From Collybiopsis luxurians FD-317 M1 (taxonomy: Eukaryota > Basidiomycota > Agaricomycetes > Agaricales > Omphalotaceae), in the NCBI GenBank assembly GCA_000827265.1, contig KN834758.1, positions 806,001 through 870,000 on the forward strand: a stretch of 64,000 nt of DNA, given 5' to 3'. The notes below the pieces were generated by a model that was not told where the DNA came from, did no database searches, and saw only the letters and a list, made by a program, of their open reading frames with translations. Positions 1-9,427 of this stretch are shown here, in pieces. Position numbers and translations under genes: made by a program. Positions within the stretch are counted from its first letter, which is position 1, and each line of letters starts with the position of its first letter.

Positions 1-229
1 GTAGTTCCTGGTTGGCCAGGTTGGAGGTACTGGCATACGGGGGAGAAGCGATGTCTTCTTCGACAGCCAAGTCCGAAGCGGAGAGAAAAGGACGGGGATT
101 TTGTGAGCCTGAATGATTGACAGCGGATTCCGGTTTTTTTCCAGCAGCCGTTGGGGATGTGGGAGTGGTTGGAGAAGATTGGCTGGGTGCACCAGATGCA
201 GCATCGGAGCTGCTGCCAGAGCTATTCAT
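1..229 (-). CDS. N-terminal part of an unknown Ser/Thr/Pro-rich protein (runs off left edge)
   Basis: The minus strand is open from an ATG at 229 to the first base of the window, giving about 76 residues without a stop. The reading frame upstream of that ATG is closed by a stop near 350 and has no earlier ATG, so this start is the natural one. The peptide is low-complexity and looks disordered: runs of Ser, a Pro/Thr/Ser stretch near residues 15-30, then a more acidic segment. No domain is visible because the rest of the gene lies outside the window. It could be the disordered head of a regulatory or signalling protein, but nothing here shows this. Confidence 0.5.
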   Translation of the reverse strand, partial: MNSSGSSSDAASGAPSQSSPTTPTSPTAAGKKPESAVNHSGSQNPRPFLSASDLAVEEDIASPPYASTSNLANQEL

Positions 230-519
230 TTTTGTGATACTGGTATTGATAGCTGATCCACCTGATATATGTTTCCAGGAGATGCTATTATACTTGTTGG
301 TTGAATTCAATTGGGAGCAAGCCGATCCTGGGACTCCCTCGTGGAGCTACTAGATGCAGGTTATTCGGAGACAAGAAATTTTTTCAAGGGCCTTCGGTGT
401 GAGCATCCCGGATATCCACTTTGAGGGCTCCTGTGACATCATCCTGCCAAGTTACGCAGCAACAATCAAGCAACAATGTGGCGCAAAAATGCAACCTTCC
501 ATTCCTCCTATCAAAAACG

Positions 520-616
520 TGGTTCGACCCGGTCTCGAACCGGGGACCTCCTGTGCACACAAGAATAATTCGCAAACCATGTGAGACAGACGTGATAACC
601 ACTACACCACCGAACC
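520..616 (-). tRNA. tRNA-Val(CAC) with a 24-nt intron
   Basis: The minus strand folds into a full cloverleaf: 7-bp acceptor stem GGTTCGG/TCGAACC with one G-T pair, a D arm, an anticodon stem TCTGT/ACAGG, a T arm with a TTCGAGA loop, and discriminator A. The anticodon loop reads CTCACA then C, placing CAC at positions 34-36. A 24-nt insert sits between positions 37 and 38, the standard place for a eukaryotic nuclear tRNA intron. Mature length would be 73 nt. The gene reads valine GUG codons. Confidence 0.93.
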
Positions 617-1032
617 CAATATCTAAAAAAGAAGTTGAAGAGTACACATCAGTCGCGAGAGGACAGAAGCTGCAAAAATCAGTATCGCAGTTGCTTTGAA
701 CTTGAAACCGCGCCCTATCACAGTCACTGTCAGGGACATCTCAAAATGAGAGTTGTCGCACGACTTTATACTGCGCAGATTGACCAAAAATGATAACAGC
801 GATCGGCGTGGGCATAAGTCTTCAACTGCGCAATTGCAATTGTAATCAATTCTGGCAATAATATCTGCCTTGAAGCTGACCATGTCTACAGCGTCGATTC
901 AAAGGAGACTTGTTTCTGAGACGCGGGAAACTTCATTTTTACTTACCTATTGGCTTGAACATTCTGTCGAGGTTGACAGATGCATCGATACCACACTATC
1001 CAAAAAAAAAAATCTGAATCAATTTCGTCCAA
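617..1032. other. Spacer between tRNA-Val and tRNA-His
   Basis: About 415 bp with no convincing gene. Short open frames exist on both strands but show no domain, splice pattern or composition that suggests coding. An A-rich run precedes the tRNA-His 3' end at about 1002-1011; read from the minus strand it is a T-run just downstream of the tRNA and could serve as the Pol III terminator. Confidence 0.5.
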
Positions 1033-1117
1033 TGTCCCTAGGGAGATTCGAGCTCCCGGCTTCGCGGTGCATGTCTAGAACCACAACACGATGATTTGAC
1101 CACTAATCGATAGGGAC
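1033..1117 (-). tRNA. tRNA-His(GTG) with a 13-nt intron
   Basis: The acceptor stem GTCCCTA/TAGGGAC is perfect, the T stem GGGAG/CTCCC encloses a CTCGAAT loop, and the anticodon stem is TCGTG/CGCGA. The loop begins TTGTGG, giving anticodon GTG. A 13-nt intron follows position 37. The discriminator is A, as in other eukaryotic cytosolic tRNA-His, whose extra 5' G is added after transcription and so need not be encoded. The T loop starts with C rather than the usual T, a small oddity. Confidence 0.88.
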
Positions 1118-1774
1118 GATGGAAAAAGAGGGAATGAAACGTCCTAAGTATTGAAATTTGACAGCATGATTAGTACTTACAAGGTTAAATGCTGCATGTT
1201 CTCGTTAAATGCCGATTTTGGTACCATTTCTCCAGGCCTTGGAATTATTGTAAGCTGGAGGACGAGATTTTCAAATCTGAAAGCTGAATTAACAGTGAGT
1301 ACTGCTGGAAGTAAGCCTCTGTTTCGGCTGGGAAAAAGAAAAATGAACAAAGGGAAAAAAGAACTTTCTAACTTGCTTTCCAATGATTTTTCCAAACTGA
1401 AGCCGTGCTGCGCAGCTGGGAAGATGTTGCATCGCGATCATCAGCAAGAATCGTCCATTGCGCAACTTGAAGGACCCATGGACGAGTGTCCGGACGTGGA
1501 CAAATGCGTCAAGCGCTCACCAAGCGCTACACCTGTTGAGCGTCTATTTACCCTTTGCGATTGCTATACGATCTGCCACCTCTGTTGGTGTGGCGAAAGG
1601 AAATACATAAATTTAATTTGGTCTCAGAGTTGCTATAAAGTTTCCATACGTCTTTTTTGATTGAGCTTCGTCGTCGGTGACTCGATTCCACTGCATCCAC
1701 ACGAATATGTAATAAGTCGCTTATAAGCACGCCACTCTCCCCTTCATCTCTTCGACTACTAAGCCCTCACGAAT
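1118..1774. other. Intergenic stretch
   Basis: No gene is supported. A plus-strand open frame at 1151-1660 could encode about 169 residues, but it has no recognisable domain and its composition looks random. The part nearest 1775 is probably the 3' untranslated region of the secreted-protein gene on the minus strand. Confidence 0.45.
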
Positions 1775-2301
1775 CTAGGAGGTACTCGCTGGCTTCATTT
1801 GAGCAGGAAGCCGCAGTACAAAATTTTTGTCTACTACTCCCTCAGCTTTCAAGTAACCAATAGCTTCCTGTAAAAACTTCTGAGGCGTCGCGGGTTTGAG
1901 CATCTGGAGGTCTCTAATAATCTCTCCACGTTGGTTCAGGTCTTTAAATTTGGCCGTAACTCTGAGGTCCTGAACAGTCTTGCCAGACGACCGATCAAAT
2001 CCAACCACGGAGAAACTATCGAAATGGCCATCCTTGAAAATGGGTCGGATTTCTGTTTTACCAAGGGCAAGGCCCATAGTTCCACTTTTGAGAATAGTTA
2101 TTCTCAATCGGACAGCTGAGCGTTAAAAGGCTTAGTATTATTACTATGGAAAGAGGGTAAGGATAAGGAAAACTCACTCGTTGGGCGTCGCCTGGCAAGT
2201 TCTACTGCCGAAAGGCCAGTAGGAGGGAAGGGAGATGCAGTTACTGCAAGGAAGCTGCTGAAAATGCAACACAGGGCAAAAAATCGCGATAACCAGAGCA
2301 T
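1775..2301 (-). CDS. Small secreted protein of unknown function
   Basis: Two exons, 2178-2301 and 1775-2115, are joined by an intron with a GTGAGT donor and a CTCAG acceptor. They give about 154 residues, and the exon lengths sum to a multiple of three. The first 22 or so residues form a clear signal peptide: a short basic start, a hydrophobic core rich in Leu, Phe and Ala, then a small-residue site near VTASP. The mature part is basic and mixed in composition, with no internal transmembrane segment and few Cys. I do not recognise the family. A nearer acceptor (CCATAG) is rejected because it puts the second exon in the wrong frame. Secretion to the wall or medium is inferred from the signal peptide alone. 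Confidence 0.7.
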
Positions 2302-3478
2302 TCTCGACTGCTGTATAGGATAATGGAGACTGAAATAGTAGAATTTTAGTGCAATCTACGCGGTTGTTAGAATCAATTTCGACATGAACAGATAGAAACA
2401 TACCGCTTGCAGTATTAAGAGCTTGTCCAGCGGAATCGGCGCCGGAGAGTAGGTTCTTGTATAGTCAAACTAACGAAGCCATAGGTTAGTCTGAGTCCAG
2501 ATATTGGGGACGAATCGCCATCGAATAAGACTTAAGACCCACCGGACCAGCCGCCCTGGGGAAAACAACACGCCTGTGGCCTGTCGTCTTTTATGGTGAT
2601 CCTAACGCCCTCGAAAGAATGTTGATCCTAATTTGCGTGGTATCCTGTGCATGTGTATCCTCGTGTACGTGTGGCACAGGCAGAATTCGTTTTACCAGCC
2701 AGAGTGCCATACCTCAAGCAAGCGAAATGGCCGCACTACACAGGTCATCGACCGATAATCGATAATCATTACCTCCGGCAGCGACGCATGATTTCTTTGC
2801 CTCGCTGCAATGAGCACTGTGCCTGTTCGCTTACACGGTGCCGTAGAAATTTGCATTCCCCCAATGGAGTTGGGTTCTTCTGTACCTGTGCAAATTGTCA
2901 ATCTTTATGCAAAACTTTACAGCTCCCGTCGGCGAACGATTCTCATTCAAGCTTTACCACTGCCATACCAGAGATTGGGAAGGTGTCTAATCGTAGGTAG
3001 ACCGGGTTTAGAAGGACCGGGCGCACGCAGACGTACCGTCTGGATGGAAAGAGGAGCCACCAGCAGCACTAGTTATTGCTCGCCAATTCAAGTATTTACA
3101 GCCAAGATCCATGCGACAATCTTGAACCTAAAACCTGCCAAGTCTAGTTCGAGCTGCATATATGTGTATCTTAAGGGCTTAAGTGATAAAATAAATAGAG
3201 AGGAAAGAAAGTATTTAGAGAAATTGAGAAATCCGGAAAAGGAAATTCAGCCACTTTTCCTCGTACTTCCATTACACTCTCCGAACGATCTGGTTCAGAT
3301 CTGGCTAGCGAGCTCGTCAGCACAGTAAGAATAATTTCGTTCACTCTGACGTCTGGATCTCAGCGTCATATTGCTATCCAGCAGTTCGGAGCCTCGACGT
3401 ACAAATTGACATCATTTCGGAAATCGCATCCCCTTTATATAGAAATGTCTTGGTTCGTCCTTTGAATCTCAAGTAACC
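2302..3478. other. Intergenic region between divergent genes
   Basis: About 1.2 kb separates the minus-strand secreted protein from the plus-strand dehydrogenase. Open frames at 2647-3000 and 2810-3328 lack homology and credible structure and are not called. A TATATA element at 3436-3441 lies about 40 bp before the dehydrogenase ATG. Confidence 0.5.
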
Positions 3479-4622
3479 ATGTCTTCTTCTCACTCTTCTC
3501 AATATCCAGCCGAAATATTCACGAAATATTTATCCGCTTCACCCGAGTCCAAAGAGGTGGATAAAGCTAAAGGCCAGGTCGAAGCTCAGAATCGCCCTGG
3601 CGAACGTCCAGGAAAGCAATTTCGCTTTCCGGAAGATCTTAAACCGGTAGACGATATCTACGCCAACGGAAAGCCCTACAAAGGGAATGGGAAACTTGAA
3701 GGCAAGACCGCCTGGATAAGTGGTGGAGACAGTGGAATCGGGAGGGCAACAGCCATCTTGTTTGCTTTGGAGGGTGCCGATGTGACGCTTGTATACAAGG
3801 AAGATGAGCAAAAGGACGCCGAGGAAACTAGGGAGTATATGTAAGCCTCAGGCTTTGGTAAAGTGGGCTAACCTAACGTATTCGATTTGATAGCATGAAG
3901 AAAACCAATAACGCCCGGACTGTGCATCTCTTCGCTACTGATTTACGCCAAGAAGCTAATTGCATCTCTGCCGTCAAATCTCACTTGTCAAAATTCTCAA
4001 ATCGCCTGGACATTCTCGTAAACAATGCAGCTCAGCAACTGGAGAATACCGACACAGAGATGTCTGGGCTCACTGGGGAACAGTGGCACGATACGTTTGC
4101 GTTGAACATCCATTCCTACTTCCATGTCACCAAGGCAGCTTTACCGCACATGCCCCGAGGAGGAAGTATCATAAATATGGCCAGCATCAACGCGTTTATT
4201 GGTAGAGATGATTTGTTGGACTACACGACAACTAAGGGTGCAATAGTATCGTTTACGAGGGCTCTCAGTAATCAGGTCGTTGGCGAGAAAGGGATTCGTG
4301 TCAACGGTAAGCAATTGAGATCTTTGACCTTTGACGAACGCTCAATTCCTACAGCAATTTGTCCCGGTCCCATTTGGACACCACTCGTTCCGTCGACTTT
4401 TGACAAGTCCAATGTCGAGACTTTTACCACTGGCGGTGGGGTTCCAATGGGAAGAGCCGGGCAACCAGTCGAAGTAGCTACATGCTGTGTGTTTTTGGCT
4501 AGCGAGGATTCAAGTTATATTTCTGGGAATATGGTACGTGGGGTTTCTGAATCGTCAGTAAATCTCCTTATATCTAATATTGCTTTTAGCTTCATCCAAA
4601 TGGCGGCGTTGTAATAAATTGA
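3479..4622 (+). CDS. Short-chain dehydrogenase/reductase, YghA/YhdF type
   Basis: Four exons (3479-3840, 3894-4306, 4355-4533, 4590-4622) encode about 328 residues. After a roughly 65-residue N-terminal arm typical of this SDR subgroup, the Rossmann fold starts with the cofactor motif SGGDSGIG. It continues with NNAA, the active-site serine in NMASINA, and the catalytic pair in YTTTKGA (Tyr and Lys). The later VNAICPGPIWTPL segment is also standard, and the C-terminus ends HPNGG. Such proteins are cytosolic NAD(P)-dependent oxidoreductases acting on aldehydes, sugars or polyols; the substrate cannot be read from sequence. All splice sites are GT-AG and exon lengths sum to a multiple of three. 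A second SDR follows 390 bp downstream but belongs to a different subgroup, so this is not a recent duplication. Confidence 0.92.
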
Positions 4623-5010
4623 GAACGTAGTGGCCAACGCCCGCAATGACGTTTGCCTACACCCGGTGTATCTTGTACTAGAGACAATTCATAATAGGAT
4701 CCGTTTCCCATTGCACTGTGGCTCTCCTGTTTTTCGTCGATTTAACAACATTTTTACTCGTGAATGGTGTAAGACAGAGCGTCCGATCACATTCGGAAGG
4801 AGCGCATATACTTGGAGCTACTTTCGTAGGCTGCCTGCCTCCAACAGGCTGGTTACGGCCGCAACATTTACAGCACTCAATCGAGCTCAATCATCCAACA
4901 CTCAAAGATGGTGATATCAGCTGATGATAGCCCGAGTCTAATCCCGACCGCAATGAGAATAAAAGGACGAGAGATGCGTTGGCGATGGTAGTTGTATCTT
5001 TTCTTGTACA

Positions 5011-6280
5011 ATGGCCTCAGTTAAACCACTCATTATTGTAGCAGGTAGGCCGGATCCTCCTTTTTATGGATCGAAGCTGATCGCGGATCGTGGTCACAAC
5101 AGGCGCAAGAGGCGGAGGTACCGGCGCAGCAACAGCGTTAGTTGATTTCACATTTTTTACGTTCTATCATTGGCATGATCTGCAAAACTTTGGGTTAGTG
5201 TTGCATTCGGTCGTAAGGGATATAGCATCGCCCTCATTGCTCGAAACGCCGAGAACCTCAAAAGCTTGGAGAAAGAATTGACAGATGCGGGATACGAGGT
5301 CAGCCCTTGACGCCCTTTAAGAACTAGAAATCTAGATATCTATCGTATCTGGTTACTTACCTCTCTACAGGCAGCAACTTTCCCCGTCCTATCCTACTCC
5401 TCTTCCTCCCTCACCTCTGCCTACCAATCCATCCTCTCCCGATTCCCACCCTCTAAATACTCTGTCCGTGTAGCCCTATATAACGCAAGCGACCGAATTC
5501 GCAAACCCTTCCTCGAAACCACGTTGGGGGACCTCCATCTCGCCCAAGAATCCGTCATCGAGGGGTCGTTCACATTCGCTCAACAAGTCCTCTCGACCTT
5601 TGTCAAGCACAACGCTATCGATGAGGTCACGGGCAAGCGGGGGACGTTGATTTTTACGGGATCGCCCGCCAGTGCAGCGACGGGACCGATGTTTGCCGTA
5701 GGGTCGGCGGCCAAGTGGGGGATGAGGGCTATGAGCCAGTGTTTGGCGAAGGAGTTTGGGCCGGAGAACGTTCATGTTATTCATGTATGTGCATGTTTCA
5801 TTATCTGTTTCTCTTGAGACTTAATGGTTTAAATTGTTGTAGGCTTTCGTCGATGGAGGTAAGTTTAATCCAAAGTCAAACTCACACTCCGCAAAGGACG
5901 TTAATTGAATCTTCTTCTCCCCTTTTATTCCCTTCCAAAATACATCCGTACTCAGAAATCAACACGCCCTTGACCCGTTCCGACCACGCTGACAAGCCCG
6001 ACTGGGCTGATGACAGGAATAACAGGGTGAGCGGAGAGGACGTTGCCAATGTACGTGTCTTTGTTTTCTTTTTGTCTTTGTTTTGCTCTTAGTTCCAGAC
6101 ATTGTTATACTCACCGAACTCGCTTTGCTTTACAGGCTTATGTTTATCTCGCAGAGCAACCTTGTTCCGCGTGGACTTGGGAATTTGACAGTGAGTTTTT
6201 CTTCTTCTGCTACGCAACAGATCTGTTCATGCTCACCAAAAACATCTTACGCAGTGCGTCCAGCCCATAAGAGGTGGTAA
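5011..6280 (+). CDS. Atypical SDR-family protein lacking the catalytic tyrosine
   Basis: Eight exons (5011-5044, 5103-5136, 5199-5298, 5371-5784, 5843-5858, 5956-6050, 6136-6190, 6255-6280) encode about 257 residues in one frame. The N-terminus carries a glycine-rich cofactor loop, AGARGGGTGAA, and the middle has the strand motif LYNAS and a serine in TGSPAS. Where classical SDRs have YxxxK, this protein reads GSAAK: the lysine is kept but the tyrosine position is Gly. The C-terminus ends in a WTWEFD motif followed by RPAHKRW, as in a known SDR subgroup annotated only as oxidoreductase. It may bind NAD(P) without classical reductase chemistry. The 16-bp fifth exon is unusually short, but frame and the family pattern VDGxxxTPLTR support it. 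Confidence 0.8.
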
Positions 6281-6633
6281 GCAGCAGGGAGGCATTGGAA
6301 CCGGACAGTTGAGCGTATAGGAATTCGAGTTGTGCGCGTTAGTCGAGAATAAAGAAATCGTTCAAAAAAATACTTGTATTTCACTAGATCTGATATGAAG
6401 ATAGCTGTTGTAACTGCATTTGCGGTCTGCGTAGGCTTGACAAGAGCAGACAAAAGTCGAGACTCGGCCGGAAAACATAGTCACAGACCCCTACTTGAAT
6501 CCTGCTAATATGCTCAAGTACTCGCGAGTAAGATATTCAGAGCGGGGTAAAATAAGGCTTTAAAGCATGTTAGATTATTCTCTCTAGATTACCATAATTT
6601 TTTCTTCCCCGTCTAACTAACGTCGCATACCGT

Positions 6634-7899
6634 CTACCTCGCTTCCTGCTTCATCTGGACCGTATAATGCCCATACGCCTTACTAACCTTCTCCCAATCC
6701 AACACCGTCCAAAACTTCTTCAACCACTCCTCCTTCCCCCAAACCCCATACCCAGCGCTCATCCACGCATGCTCATGCACGGAGACACAAAACAGCGGAT
6801 AGAGCGTCTCACCCATCGTCAGCACGTCCGTGCGCGACATGTTCTTTGGTCTCGTCGATACTGGAGGGTCGTCCGTAACTGATGCAGGCGCGCGGCTGTA
6901 TTGCGTTACGACATCGTCGTCGGTGTTCATCATCAGCGCGGGAGAAGAAGTGTGCAGCGAGCGTGTATGCGGTGGATTGGTGGGGTTTTGGGGTTGGGAG
7001 GATGATACGGCTGAGGCGGGGGAGGAGGGGGTCGTTCCGGGTGGAGGAGGAGAGTTGGATGTAGGTGTGGGTGTGGGATGACTAGTGGAAGGGTTCATGG
7101 TGGCCTCTCGATGCCTCTGCTGAAGCTCATCTTTCCATTCTTCATGATACGGATCGTCCTCAGGGAGCGGGTCACCGCGATTCCACTGACCGAGATCAAA
7201 GCCCACTTCTAGGTCTTTGGTATGGGCAATGTAGGATTGGGAGCGCATGAGGAGTGAGCCTGGGCCAAAAGTAGGCACGACGGCGGTGTTGCCGTTGGCG
7301 TCTGTGACGAACCATACCCAGCCGTTGGTGAAGAGACCCATGGCTGCGGCGGAGAATGCAGATTTGAGTTGGGCGAGACTTCCATGTTGTGCGCGAATTT
7401 CTGTCTCGAGGGCTGAAGAGATGAGGTGTTGGTGGTCGTGGTAGTCGGGTGACGGAGGTTTCTGAGGAGAGGGGATGAGTTAGGGAATAATAATGTAGTT
7501 AGAATACCTACGAGTTGTTCAAGGAAAAAGTGATTGTTCAGTGCGAGACTGGCGTAATTAAACGCTAAGACGCGTGAACGGTCTGGAGAGGCGGAAACGA
7601 TGGTTTGCACAATGGTCTGTCCTTCCATTTCGGTACCTGGAAATATTGTCAGCAATTTGAAAAGAGCCGGACAGAGGCTACTGACCCCGTACTTCCTCAT
7701 TCAGTCTATCCAAAAGACCCTTTTGATAGTCCAAACCGACGACTTTGAGTGCAGCTGGAGGCAAGAATTCACCCAAACCTTTGTTAACATTGTAAGGAAG
7801 TTTTTTGGCTGTATGCATTTTTCGTGCAATCAAACGCGTCGAAGCCGTGCCATGCGACGACGAGCATACTTTTAATCTGGAAAGCCCGAATCTGTGCAT
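6634..7899 (-). CDS. SOD-fold mitochondrial small-subunit ribosomal protein (mS42/mS43 type)
   Basis: Three exons (7686-7899, 7512-7636, 6634-7461) give about 388 residues. The N-terminus is basic, Ser-rich and amphipathic, as expected for a mitochondrial presequence. The body resembles iron/manganese superoxide dismutase: LPYNVNKGLGEFLPP, then FNYASLALNNHFF, GLFTNGWVWFV and a C-terminal SVHEHAWMSAGYGVW segment. The four metal ligands are not all kept: the first His is missing and the Asp of the DxxEHA signature is Ser, while the His in NNHFF and in EHA remain. This matches the non-enzymatic SOD-like proteins Mrp1/Rsm26 of fungal mitoribosomes rather than an active SOD. A Pro/Ser/Thr-rich linker of about 90 residues splits the C-terminal domain. 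It is divergent from OST2, with 134 bp between the two ATGs. Confidence 0.85.
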
Positions 7900-8033
7900 G
7901 GCGGAGGGATGAGGAAAGAAATAAAAGTTTTTTTGGAATTCCGGAGAGTCCGAGGCAAATCACGTGGTTTTGCCGGAATTGCCGGTTCCCTCCACGTCGA
8001 CCGCGTTCAGTCTCAGTGTTCTTCTCACCCAAA
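7900..8033. promoter_or_regulatory. Short divergent promoter, mitoribosomal protein / OST2
   Basis: Only 134 bp separate the start codons of two head-to-head housekeeping genes, so the core promoters must overlap. No TATA box is evident. The interval holds several GGAATTCCGG-like and CCGGAATT stretches. Confidence 0.6.
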
Positions 8034-8525
8034 ATGCCACCAAAAACTGCTCCATCCAAAGTTAGCTCGTCTCCTTCCTCCTCCTCAGGCGCTGCAGCTA
8101 TCTCTGCGCTGTTCAAAGCATACAATGAAAACACTTCCGATCGTTTAAAATTCATCGACGCCTTCCTTGTCTTCCTTATGGCCTCTGGAATCATCCAGTT
8201 TGTCTATTGTATTCTGGTCACCAACTTTCCGTTTAATGCATTCTTAGCTGGGTACGTGTTTACGGTGTTGTTGCCTTAGCTTGACCTCTGACACGGACTG
8301 TGTATAGATTCGCTAGCACCGTCGGTCAATTCGTCCTTACAGCTTCGCTAAGACTACAGGTGAATCCGGAGAACAAGCTCGAGTTTAAACAGGTTTCGCC
8401 GGAGCGGTATGTGCTTCCTTACAATGCTCTCATATCTTCGCCTGACACTCGTGTACAGAGCTTTCGCCGACTTTGTCCTAGGGTCCATCGTTCTTCATTT
8501 CTTCGTGTACAACTTCCTAGGATAG
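8034..8525 (+). CDS. OST2: Oligosaccharyltransferase subunit OST2/DAD1
   Basis: Three exons (8034-8251, 8308-8406, 8459-8525) encode 127 residues, close to the usual 110-130 for the family. After a Ser/Pro-rich head of about 25 residues comes the conserved run ALFKAYNENTSDRLKFIDAF. Three hydrophobic segments follow, including YCILVTNFPFNAFLAGF and the terminal FADFVLGSIVLHFFVYNFLG. DAD1/Ost2 is a small integral membrane subunit of the ER oligosaccharyltransferase that N-glycosylates nascent proteins. All introns are GT-AG and in frame. The gene ends exactly at the family's usual Phe-Leu-Gly terminus. Confidence 0.97.
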
Positions 8526-9427
8526 ACATTCCGAGCGTTGTTGTGTATTTATTGAGGATATGTTATCGGTTGAGACCGAGGAAGGAATGTATAAATAAGA
8601 TTGACAGCAACAGAGCGATGCAAGATTAAATGTGAACTTTGCACTCCTATGGTGCATCTGCCGTTGAGAAGTGCAGGGCGATGAGAGGGGAGTAGTAATA
8701 CATGTGTCTGACAATAACAGTCGGAAATCAGAATCAAGTCCGAAGAAGCACCAAAATGACGACTGCTGACTGTCACAGTTATCGTCTACGTTCAAAAGAG
8801 GATGAACGCTGGAAAGATGGTCAGTCAGCGTTCCATGCAGAGTACACCACGACGTACACCAATAAACACCACTGCCAAATCAAAAGCGTATTCGCCTGCA
8901 GAAAAGTTACCAAGACTGTTCTCGATGAGTGGCGCTCACAAACCTATCTCGAGATATGATCGAAGTAGTTCTTTGGTATATGAGTTGGAATGGGCTAGAA
9001 AAAACAAGAATGTACAGCTTACGACGGATGTCTTTATTCGGAACTTGTGATAAAGCAGGTCTGTTTAACGGGAGAATTGAACAAGGGATCTACGTATGAA
9101 GCGGCAGCAGACCTACGTAAGTCCTGTTGTACGTTTTACGCCGGCGAGAAAAGCACTGATCAATAGAGCATCGAATCCAAGGTGAACTAATAAAATTTGA
9201 CTCGGGATACAAATTTAGCTGGAAATTTCAAGACACGTACCAAGTTTGCCAAACATACTGGATGGTGGAACAGTGAGAGTGATAATAAGCGCTCAGAAGC
9301 TTCAAGCGCCTTTAGCTAGGAACGGCTTGAAATGCCAAAAAAGGAATTTACACCGTCATAACTTTCATCTTTAACCTCCATCATCCCTATATCTCCATCC
9401 CAATCTCCTTCCCAATCTCCTTCCTTA
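8526..9427. other. Intergenic region
   Basis: About 900 bp between OST2 and the hexokinase gene. Short open frames on both strands show no domain or splice structure. The last 70 bp before the hexokinase ATG are rich in C and T, as is common just upstream of start codons in mushrooms. Confidence 0.5.

Noticed and set aside
1151..1660. 169-codon plus-strand frame
   Set aside because: Not ATG-supported by any family and no likeness to known proteins; lies between tRNA and the secreted-protein 3' end.
2810..3328. 172-codon plus-strand frame
   Set aside because: No domain, no splice support, and composition of intergenic DNA.
3479..6280. Two neighbouring SDR genes as a biosynthetic cluster
   Set aside because: They belong to different subgroups, and no synthase, transporter or regulator of a pathway lies beside them.
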